From positions 1 through 16,243 of the forward strand of contig CAJJUC010000036.1 of the NCBI GenBank assembly GCA_905195005.1: a stretch of DNA of 16,243 nt. The letters are read 5' to 3'. Below are positions 7,207 through 14,176 of the stretch, piece after piece. The first letter of the stretch is position 1. Each line of letters opens with the position of its first letter. Source of the DNA: an uncultured Eubacteriales bacterium. GTDB lineage: Bacteria; Bacillota; Clostridia; UMGS1883. Below the pieces are notes generated by a model. The model did not search any database, was not told the DNA's origin, and saw only the letters and a program-made list of their open reading frames with translations. The translations under genes were made by a program, and so were the position numbers.

Positions 7207-7734
7207 TCACTTTTTTGATTTTTTCGCAGGCTTTGCTTCAGCCGCCGCTTTCTTTTTCTCAGCCTTTGCAGCGGTTTTCTTCGGAGCTGCTTTTTTAGCT
7301 TCCTCCGTTTTGATTTCGTCAGCCTTTTTCGCGATTTTTTCCTTTATTGTCGAAACCGTCTTTTTCGCTGTTGCCGATGCTTTTTTTGCTGCCGCGGGTT
7401 TCTTTTCCGCCTTCTTTTCAAAGATTGCAAAAAGAGCGTTTGCCGCCGCGGAATCGCCCTCAAGCATAAGTATGCCGTCCTCCATGCTCTCCGCAGCCGT
7501 TTTTTCACCCTTAACAAGCTTTTCAAGCTCATCGCCCGAAATTAAAACCTTTGCATCACGGTCATAATATTCATAAGGCTCGACAGACGGAACACCGCCG
7601 CTGATTTCAACGTAAAACGCACCCTCGCCCTCGCCGTAAATATCAAACTCAACCGCAACATGATTTTTTACCGATGCAGTTTTGCTCTTTTTTACGTTCT
7701 TTTTCATAAATTCAACAATTGCCTCGTATGTCAT
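7207..7734 (-). CDS. SCP2 sterol-binding-like domain protein with Lys/Ala-rich tail
   Basis: The protein has 175 residues. Residues 1-107 match the SCP2-like fold in layout: VAVEFDIYGEGEGAFYVEISGG, then a strand ending AKVLISGDELEKLVKGEKTA and a helix GILMLEGDSAAANALFAIF, as in small bacterial SCP2 proteins that bind lipid or acyl ligands. Residues 108-175 are a low-complexity basic tail of KKPAAAKKA-type units, like bacterial histone H1-like (Hc1/HU-tail) sequences, with no hydrophobic segment. No signal peptide is seen, so a cytoplasmic location is expected. The ribosome binding site GGGAGGAGG lies about 7 bases upstream. The ligand and the role of the tail are unknown; binding to DNA, RNA or acidic polymers is an inference from composition only. 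Confidence 0.8.
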   Translation of the reverse strand: MTYEAIVEFMKKNVKKSKTASVKNHVAVEFDIYGEGEGAFYVEISGGVPSVEPYEYYDRDAKVLISGDELEKLVKGEKTAAESMEDGILMLEGDSAAANALFAIFEKKAEKKPAAAKKASATAKKTVSTIKEKIAKKADEIKTEEAKKAAPKKTAAKAEKKKAAAEAKPAKKSKK

Positions 7735-7784
7735 GTGTTTTCCTCCTCCCTGTCTATCATTTTAATTATATGATTCTTTTATAG

Positions 7785-7811
7785 ATATTATGCCACCTTT
7801 CCCCTATGCAA
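7785..7811 (-). promoter_or_regulatory. possible weak promoter of the SCP2 gene
   Basis: Read on the minus strand, TTGCAT (7806-7811) and TAATAT (7785-7790) are 15 bases apart, shorter than ideal. A second TTGCAT overlaps at 7811-7816 with a 20-base spacing. The start lies about 50 bases downstream. Weak evidence; apart from this and the divergent promoter, the 265-base gap 7735-7999 shows only AT-rich sequence. Confidence 0.25.
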
Positions 7812-7941
7812 TGCAACCTTTTTATTTTCTTTATTGCGTCTTTTATTCATAATTCCTATCATTTTGGCTGCAGCGCAAATCTCCGCCTCCGTTTTTACAG
7901 ATTTTTCACCGATTTTTTCCGACAATTTTTTATAAAATTTG

Positions 7942-7970
7942 TTGCTTTAATACAAAAAGTATGCTAATAT
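7942..7970 (+). promoter_or_regulatory. promoter of the SLH-protein gene
   Basis: TTGCTT at 7942-7947 and TAATAT at 7965-7970 have a 17-base spacer and a TG just before the -10 (extended -10). AT-rich sequence lies upstream. The ribosome binding site AGGAAGGGGG follows from 7981. Confidence 0.6.
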
Positions 7971-7999
7971 AAAATCATATAGGAAGGGGGAAGATAGAA

Positions 8000-9868
8000 A
8001 TGAAAAAAAAATTTCTGTCTGTTATTTTAACACTCGGTTTAATCGTCATGAGCTTTGTTCCGTGTGCGATTGCCGCAACAACTTTTTCCGACGTTCTTTC
8101 GCCGGATCACGACTGGGCGTCGAAGCAAATTAAAGAAATGACCGATCTCGGTATAATAAAGGGTTATACGGACGGCACTTTCCGCCCGGACAAATCCATC
8201 AGCAAAATAGAAGCGCTGCTTCTTTTCTCGCGCGCGGCAGGCTATTCAAATGACGAGTACGCGGCAATAAAGGATTTTGCGGCTTCAAAATACGAAGCAG
8301 TGATTTCCTCGATTAATCTCGGCAATTATTCAAGCTTTTCACCGGAGCTTGCGTTTGCACTGTACAAAAACATTCTCGGCGACGATGAGCTTGTAAGGTA
8401 TCTCGATGAAAAAGCATATTCCGAGGATTTCCCGCGCTCGGACGCAGCAATTCTCCTTGCAAATCTCATGGGCGCAGACGTTAAGAAGGCAAACACCTCA
8501 TCGCTTAAGTTTGCGGACGTGAAGGACATTCCCGAAAAGGCTCTTCCCTATGTTGCATATGTGGTTGAAGAGGGACTTATGAACGGTGTTGAGCAAAAGG
8601 ACGGCACAGTTAATTTTGACGCTGACAAGCCTCTCAGCCGTGCACAGGTTTCCGTGCTGCTTTACAGAATTATCGACAAGCTTGACATGAGTGTTGAATC
8701 CGGCATTGTTACAAAGGCAGACGCTGACAACGGTATTCTTGAGTTCACAAACAGTGACAAAAAGGAAAAGAGCTATGTTGTGCCCGAAAGTGCAAATATA
8801 CTCATTGACGGCGCTGCTGCAAAGCTCGGCGACATTTCCAAGGAAAGCAAGGTCGTTGTTGTTCGCCACGGCAGAGATATTTTCTCCGTTGAAGCGCTCA
8901 GCCCATCTTCAAACGAAACGGTTAAGGGTACGGTAACGGCAACAGCTTCCAAGGCAACATACGTTAAGCTGACGCTTAAGCTTGACAGCACAGGGGAGGA
9001 AAAGACTTACTACTCCAAGAGCGCCGATGATTTCGAGGTAACAAATAACGGCGTTGCCGATAAATTCTCATCAATCAAGCTTAACGACTATGTTGTTGTC
9101 AAGCTGCTTGATTCCGCAATCGTTTCGATTGACAAGCAGACAAGCGAAGCCACCGTTCAGGGTGTTGTTGAGGACATTGCACTTGACGACCCGATGACGA
9201 TAACCGTTGTCACGACTGACGAAACAACGGACAAGGAAACCTCCTCAGAGTATACGGTTGATGAGGACGTTTCGGTTCGCAGAGACGGCGAAAGAGTAAC
9301 GATGCGTGAGCTGCTTATCGGCGATAAGGTTGTTCTCACGGTGACAAAGGGCGCTGTTTCCAAAATTGTTGCAACAAGCTCAAAATCAACCGTTACGGGT
9401 TCGATTTCTTCAATCACAATCTCCTCGCAGTCAAAAATCGCTCTCACATCGAACGGAAAGACCACTGAATATCCGATTTCAATGGGAACGGAATATGTTG
9501 TGGGAGGCAATAAGGGTTCGATATATGACCTTCGTCTCGGAAACGTTGTAACGCTTTCGCTTTCAGGTTCAACAGTGACAAAGGTTGACCAGACAACCTC
9601 CGCAAGCGCAACAACAAAGTCAGGCACAATCGAAAGCTCGAACACTTCTTACGGATATATCAATATCACAACATCTGACGGAAGCTCCGAGCAGATATTC
9701 GCTTCCAAGTCGGGCGGTTCAATCAGCTCGAAGATTATTGACGGCGAAACAGGTAAGGATATATTGTTCAAAAACCTTAAAAAGGGTGATTTCATAATTG
9801 CAACCGGAGCTTATTCCGACGGTGCGTTTATCGCAAAAACCATCGTTGTAACACCTGCGGCAGAATAA
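8000..9868 (+). CDS. secreted SLH-domain protein with five beta-rich repeats
   Basis: The protein has 622 residues. Residues 1-25 are a clear signal peptide (MKKKF, hydrophobic core, AIA site). Residues 28-80 are a good SLH domain (FSDV...WASKQIKEMTDLGIIKGY.DGTFRPDKSISKIEAL). Residues 110-160 look like a degenerate second copy, and 170-228 a third (FADVKDIPEKALPYVAYVVEEGL...PLSRAQVSVLLYRI). SLH domains normally bind pyruvylated secondary cell-wall polymer, so surface attachment is expected. Residues 235-617 hold five repeats of about 65-75 residues (near 235-300, 310-378, 388-457, 467-529, 542-617), each with a G-x-V/I opening, beta strands, and a late L..GD-V-V-L..G.V..I element. No sortase signal or catalytic motif is seen. 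Probably a surface-layer or cell-wall structural protein; the ligand is unknown. Confidence 0.85.
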   Translation: MKKKFLSVILTLGLIVMSFVPCAIAATTFSDVLSPDHDWASKQIKEMTDLGIIKGYTDGTFRPDKSISKIEALLLFSRAAGYSNDEYAAIKDFAASKYEAVISSINLGNYSSFSPELAFALYKNILGDDELVRYLDEKAYSEDFPRSDAAILLANLMGADVKKANTSSLKFADVKDIPEKALPYVAYVVEEGLMNGVEQKDGTVNFDADKPLSRAQVSVLLYRIIDKLDMSVESGIVTKADADNGILEFTNSDKKEKSYVVPESANILIDGAAAKLGDISKESKVVVVRHGRDIFSVEALSPSSNETVKGTVTATASKATYVKLTLKLDSTGEEKTYYSKSADDFEVTNNGVADKFSSIKLNDYVVVKLLDSAIVSIDKQTSEATVQGVVEDIALDDPMTITVVTTDETTDKETSSEYTVDEDVSVRRDGERVTMRELLIGDKVVLTVTKGAVSKIVATSSKSTVTGSISSITISSQSKIALTSNGKTTEYPISMGTEYVVGGNKGSIYDLRLGNVVTLSLSGSTVTKVDQTTSASATTKSGTIESSNTSYGYINITTSDGSSEQIFASKSGGSISSKIIDGETGKDILFKNLKKGDFIIATGAYSDGAFIAKTIVVTPAAE

Positions 9869-9924
9869 ATCAATAAATAAACACTGCTGCGGCACATGCC
9901 GCAGCAGTGTTTATTTATTGATTT
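9867..9924. terminator. 58-nt bidirectional terminator overlapping two stop codons
   Basis: Arms 9867-9894 and 9897-9924 are perfectly complementary (28 bp) with a two-base loop CA. The core CACTGCTGCGGCA is GC-rich and the outer arms are AT-rich, giving T-rich 3' sides on both strands. It takes in most of the SLH-gene stop (9866-9868) and the last three codons plus stop of engB. Confidence 0.85.
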
Positions 9925-10510
9925 CGGGATTGCATATCTCGTTTATAACCTCCCATGCGTCATCGCGCCCCATGCCCGTCTGCGCGCTGAACGGAATCAT
10001 AATATCCTCATCCGTAAGATTAAGCGTGTAGTATATTTCGTCAAGATGGTCATTAAGTTTGGTTTTTGCAAGCTTATCGCACTTTGTCGCTATCACAAGC
10101 GCAAAACCGTGACGGCGGCGGATATATCCGAGCATTGTCAAATCATCGGCTGTCGGCTTATGGCGCGCGTCCACCAAAAGAGCCGTACACACAAGCGTTT
10201 CACGCGTGTTGAGATATGTTTCAATCATCGCGCCCCACTTCTTCTTCTCCGCCTTGCTTACCTGCGCATATCCGTAACCCGGCAGATCGACAAAATTGAT
10301 TGAATCGTCAATATTATAGAAATTTATCGTTGCGGTCTTTCCCGGCTTTGAGCTTGTCCGCGCAAGGCTTTTCCTGTTTAACAGCTTGTTGATAAACGAG
10401 CTTTTGCCAACGTTGCTGCGCCCCGCAAAAGCAATGTCGGGAAAATCAGTTTCGGGATACTGCTTCGGGTCAACCGCCGAAACAGTGAGTGAAACATTAT
10501 GAATATTCAT
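9911..10510 (-). CDS. engB: ribosome-biogenesis GTP-binding protein EngB/YsxC
   Basis: The 199-residue GTPase of the TrmE-Era-EngA-EngB family is needed for large-subunit assembly in B. subtilis (YsxC) and E. coli (YihA). GTPase motifs: G1 GRSNVGKS (30-37), Thr60-Thr61 region (KTATINF) for G2, DLPG (75-78), TKCD (142-145) and SAQTG (175-179). The start at 10510 is chosen because GAAAGGAG lies 9 bases upstream; the in-frame ATG at 10528 comes before that site. Its first 14 bases overlap the end of lon in another frame (ATGAATATTCATAA), so translation is probably coupled. The C-terminal codons form part of the shared terminator stem. Confidence 0.95.
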   Translation of the reverse strand: MNIHNVSLTVSAVDPKQYPETDFPDIAFAGRSNVGKSSFINKLLNRKSLARTSSKPGKTATINFYNIDDSINFVDLPGYGYAQVSKAEKKKWGAMIETYLNTRETLVCTALLVDARHKPTADDLTMLGYIRRRHGFALVIATKCDKLAKTKLNDHLDEIYYTLNLTDEDIMIPFSAQTGMGRDDAWEVINEICNPEINK

Positions 10511-12869
10511 GTACGGCGCTCCTTTCATTTTCGGCGCGGAAAACCGCCTGCTCCTTCTTCGGCATCAGCGCAAGCGCAAAAACCTCTTCGCAGCGCGTTA
10601 CGGGGTGGAAAATTATTTTATCCCGAACCTCCACGGGGATTTCCTCCAAATCCTTAACGTTTTCCTGCGGAATTATTATTTCCCTTATTCCGAGGCGATA
10701 TGCCCCGAGTGTTTTTTCCTTAAGTCCGCCTATCGGCAAAACTCTGCCGCGCAGCGATATTTCGCCCGTCATGGCAATTGTGCATCTTACGGGCTTTTCC
10801 GAAAGTGCGCTTGCAACCGCCGTTGCAACTGTTATCCCGGCGCTCGGTCCGTCCTTCGGAACGGCGCCCTCGGGGAAATGAATATGTATGTCCCTATTTT
10901 TATAAAACATCGGGTCAATGCCGAGCTGTGCGGCAAGGCTTCTGACAAAGCTCACGGCTGTTTCCGCCGATTCCTTCATAACATCGCCGAGCTTTCCCGT
11001 CAGCTTGATTTTGCCGCTGCCGTCAAGCGCAAGCGCCTCGCATTTGAGCACCTCTCCGCCGACGCTTGTCCATGCAAGCCCATTCACAAGACCAATCTGC
11101 GGCTTTTTCTCCGCAAGGTCATCCGTATAGCGAGCTGCCCCGAGATATTCCGATATATTTTTGTCGGTAACCGATTTTACCGCTGCGTCTCCGGCAACGG
11201 TCTTTGCGGCAGCCTGCCTGCAAACGGCGGCAATTTCGCGCTCAAGTTTGCGCACGCCGGCTTCGCGCGTGTAGCCGCGGATTATTTTTTCAACTGCCCC
11301 GGATGTGAATCTGACGTCCTTTTTCGAAAGTCCATGCCTTTCAAGCTCTTTCGGAATAAGATGCTTTTCGGCAATCGCGAGCTTTTCCTGCTCGGTATAG
11401 CTTGCCATTTCGATTATCTCTAATCTGTCATACAGCGGCGCAGGAATCGTTTCGGCATTATTCGCCGTTGCTATAAACATAACCTTGGAAAGGTCAACGC
11501 CCGTTTCCATGAAATTATCGCGGAAGGAGCTGTTCTGCTCCCCGTCGAGAACCTCCAGAAGCGCAGACGACGGATCTCCCTTATAATCCGAACCGAGCTT
11601 ATCAATTTCATCAAGCAGGATAAGCGGGTCGCTCGTTTTCGCACGGGTAAGAGCATTGATAATTCTTCCCGGCATTGCGCCGATATATGTCTTTCTGTGA
11701 CCGCGGATTTCAGCCTCGTCACGCACACCGCCGAGACTTATGCGCACATATTCGCGCCCTGCCGCGCGCGCAATCGACCGCGCAACGCTTGTTTTGCCCA
11801 CTCCGGGCGCTCCGAGCAGGCAGAGTATGCTTCCGGACGGTCTGTCGGTAAGCTTGAACACCGAAAGCTGCTCGATAATCCTCTTTTTCACCTTTTCCAT
11901 GCCGCAGTGATCCTCATCAAGGATGCGGCGCGATTTTTTTATGTCGGGCGGATTTGCATTGTATATCCCCCACGGGAAATCGCACATCACCTCAAGATAG
12001 TGGCGCGAGATGGCGCTTTCGGGGGATGTCGGCGGCAGCCTTTCAAAGTTTTTCAATTCATAAAGCGCCTTTTCGCGCGCTTCCTCCGTCATCGCTGCGC
12101 TGTCAATTTTATCGCGGAACATATCGGCTTCAGAAAATTCATCCTCGCCAAGCTCCGCACGGATTGCCTTAAGCTGCTCGCGCAGATAGTAGTCGTGGTT
12201 GTTATCGTCCATCTGCTCTTTAACGCGGTTTGCGATAACATTCTCCATTTCAAGAATTTTAACCTCGCTCGCCATAATATCGACAAGCTTCTCAAACCGC
12301 TGCTTAACGTTCGTTGTTTCAAGAATTATCTGCTTATCCTCAAGCCTGCGCAGAAGATTGCCTGCAATCGCGTCCGCAAGGGAGGACGGGTCATCCTCAG
12401 GCAGCGACTTCTGAAGCGTTTCCGCCGAAAGCTGAGAGTTAAGCGATATGAAATCGTTTATCAGCGAATGTATTCTGTGCAGAAACGCCGCATATTCCTC
12501 GGGCGACAGGTTTCTGCTGCTGCTGTTTTTGCTCTCGATGAGGGCTTCGTAAAACTCCTCCGTTTCAAGCGGCGGAATTATTCTGCCGCGCGACATGCCC
12601 TCGGCAAGAATGCGCACGCCGCCCTCGTGCAGACGCACCATCTGCTTGATCCTTGCGATTGTGCCGAAGCCGTAAATATCGTCCTCCGCCGGCTCGTCAA
12701 GCGCTGCGTCCTTCTGCGCCGCAAGGAAAACATATCCGTTGGCGGCAACCGCTTGCTCGATTGCCGCTATGCTTTTTTTCCGCGCCACATCGAAATGAAA
12801 TGTCATTTTCGGGAAAACAATAAATCCGCGCACGGGAATAATGGGTAAAAACTGTTTTTTGTTTGCCAT
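10497..12869 (-). CDS. lon: ATP-dependent protease Lon
   Basis: The 790-residue LonA-type cytoplasmic AAA+ serine protease degrades misfolded and regulatory proteins. The N-terminal substrate-binding (LAN) domain covers about 6-200 (LPIIPVRGFIVFPKM), followed by a coiled region. The ATPase has Walker A GAPGVGKT (353-360) and Walker B PLILLDEID. The C-terminal protease domain has catalytic Ser676 in PKDGPSAGIT and Lys719 in GGLKEKTLGAYR, 43 residues apart as in E. coli Lon. There is no membrane insertion, which argues against LonB. AAGGA, 9 bases before the ATG, overlaps the stop of the upstream foldase gene. It is the middle gene of a foldase-lon-engB operon; no CIRCE or CtsR-like operator was recognised. 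Confidence 0.97.
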   Translation of the reverse strand: MANKKQFLPIIPVRGFIVFPKMTFHFDVARKKSIAAIEQAVAANGYVFLAAQKDAALDEPAEDDIYGFGTIARIKQMVRLHEGGVRILAEGMSRGRIIPPLETEEFYEALIESKNSSSRNLSPEEYAAFLHRIHSLINDFISLNSQLSAETLQKSLPEDDPSSLADAIAGNLLRRLEDKQIILETTNVKQRFEKLVDIMASEVKILEMENVIANRVKEQMDDNNHDYYLREQLKAIRAELGEDEFSEADMFRDKIDSAAMTEEAREKALYELKNFERLPPTSPESAISRHYLEVMCDFPWGIYNANPPDIKKSRRILDEDHCGMEKVKKRIIEQLSVFKLTDRPSGSILCLLGAPGVGKTSVARSIARAAGREYVRISLGGVRDEAEIRGHRKTYIGAMPGRIINALTRAKTSDPLILLDEIDKLGSDYKGDPSSALLEVLDGEQNSSFRDNFMETGVDLSKVMFIATANNAETIPAPLYDRLEIIEMASYTEQEKLAIAEKHLIPKELERHGLSKKDVRFTSGAVEKIIRGYTREAGVRKLEREIAAVCRQAAAKTVAGDAAVKSVTDKNISEYLGAARYTDDLAEKKPQIGLVNGLAWTSVGGEVLKCEALALDGSGKIKLTGKLGDVMKESAETAVSFVRSLAAQLGIDPMFYKNRDIHIHFPEGAVPKDGPSAGITVATAVASALSEKPVRCTIAMTGEISLRGRVLPIGGLKEKTLGAYRLGIREIIIPQENVKDLEEIPVEVRDKIIFHPVTRCEEVFALALMPKKEQAVFRAENERSAVHEYS

Positions 12870-12881
12870 AGATTTTCGTCC

Positions 12882-14111
12882 TTATTTTATATTGGAAATA
12901 TATTCGTTGTATTTATCCGTGTAGGAAATGGAATATTTGCTGAAAATACTGTCAAGCGCCTTGTTGTACTCCCCGGATGCAAGCGACTTCTTTATTGAAT
13001 CGGCTTTATTTTTAACATCGTCCCTGCTTATCTTATATCTGTAGATAATATGATAACCGTACGAGGTTTTAACCGGTTCGGTTGTGTAGCTGTTTTCCTT
13101 GAGCGCAAATGCCGCATCCTCAAATTCCTTTACCATTTCACCCTTTGTGAAGAAATAGCCTTCATCGGGCTGACCGGGATCTGTGCCGGATTCCTTAACC
13201 GCGTCGTCAAACGATTTGCCTTTTTTCAGCTGCGCGATAATATCCTTCGCCGTCTGTTCATCCGCAACAAGAATATGCTTTGCATGCACATAATTTGCAG
13301 TGTATTCCTTATAAAGCTCATCGTCGGTATATGTCTTTTCATTTGCGGCATTGTAAATGCTTTCGGCATACTTGTTCGCAACGGTTGCAACGCGCATAAG
13401 ATTTCTGACGGTTTCGTCATCGGTTGCAGAATCGGCAAGCATTTTCTTGTATTCTTCATCGCTTGCGAACGATTTATAGTAGCTGTTCCAGTCGCTTTCA
13501 ATATCCGAATCGGAAACGGCAAATTTACTGTCCTTTGCCGCGGCATTAAGTGCAAAATACTGTTCAATCTGACCCGATGCGGACTCCGCAAGCATTTTTG
13601 CAGCCGGCTGCGACTGAATCGTCATTTCCTGAAGGTTTGAATCCGCGCTGTAGTTATCGGCATATCTCTGCAAAACGCCCGAACGGCTGCTCTGCGCTAT
13701 GAAATAATTGTAAACCGAGCCTTTTACCGCCTGATTTCCGACATTTGCAAGCGTTTCCGCCTTGTAGCTGTCCATAACCGACGCGTCGGGAGTAAATTCC
13801 TTTGCCTGCTGCTGCGGCTTTTCGCCGATATAAACAGTGTTCGTTTCGCCGTCCCAGTCAACGCTCTGACCGAGCGCCCCGGCAACCGCGCGCACGGGGA
13901 GATATGTTGTTCCGTCAATGATAAACGGTTCAACGGTGTTTCCGTTCGCGTCCTTCGGCGTAACCTCCGCCCCGTTTATAACAAGCTTAATGTTGTTGTA
14001 AACCGCGTTCACGGTTTTTTCAAGATTCTGCGCGAAAACGGCAGATGTGCAGATGAGCGACGCTGCCGCCGCACCGATTACGAATCCCTTTATGTTTTCC
14101 TTGTTAATCAA
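12882..14111 (-). CDS. secreted PpiC/SurA-type peptidyl-prolyl isomerase with stalk domain
   Basis: The protein has 409 residues. Residues 1-27 form a signal peptide ending AVFA; a Cys at 21 lacks a lipobox around it, so unlike PrsA this is probably not a lipoprotein. Residues 41-96 match the stalk domain related to the copper amine oxidase N-terminus (IKLVINGAEVTP...GTTYLPVRAVAGALG...VDWD..TNTVYI). Residues 115-255 are helical, like SurA/PrsA chaperone arms. Residues 273-360 are a PpiC parvulin domain (YVHAKHILV, GKSFDDAVKESGTDP, GYFFTKGEMVKEFEDAAF, TSYGYHIIYR). It likely assists folding of exported proteins at the cell wall. The start is TTG at 14111, 8 bases after AGAGGG; no ATG fits. It heads the foldase-lon-engB operon, 12 bases before lon, linking extracytoplasmic folding with protein quality control. 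Confidence 0.87.
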   Translation of the reverse strand: MINKENIKGFVIGAAAASLICTSAVFAQNLEKTVNAVYNNIKLVINGAEVTPKDANGNTVEPFIIDGTTYLPVRAVAGALGQSVDWDGETNTVYIGEKPQQQAKEFTPDASVMDSYKAETLANVGNQAVKGSVYNYFIAQSSRSGVLQRYADNYSADSNLQEMTIQSQPAAKMLAESASGQIEQYFALNAAAKDSKFAVSDSDIESDWNSYYKSFASDEEYKKMLADSATDDETVRNLMRVATVANKYAESIYNAANEKTYTDDELYKEYTANYVHAKHILVADEQTAKDIIAQLKKGKSFDDAVKESGTDPGQPDEGYFFTKGEMVKEFEDAAFALKENSYTTEPVKTSYGYHIIYRYKISRDDVKNKADSIKKSLASGEYNKALDSIFSKYSISYTDKYNEYISNIK

Positions 14112-14143
14112 AGCTGTTTCCCTCTTTCTTATAATATTCTTTC

Positions 14144-14172
14144 ATTTTATCATACTGAGGCTGTGTTGTCAA
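14144..14172 (-). promoter_or_regulatory. promoter of the foldase-lon-engB operon
   Basis: On the minus strand, TTGACA (14167-14172), a 17-base spacer, and TAAAAT (14144-14149) preceded by TG (extended -10). It lies in the 65-base gap after the WG-repeat gene; its -35 is only 4 bases from that gene's stop. Confidence 0.75.
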
Positions 14173-14176
14173 ACCG

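Noticed and set aside
11697..12848. Long plus-strand ORF (383 codons) opposite lon
   Set aside because: Antisense shadow of a clearly real lon gene, with biased composition and no recognisable domain.
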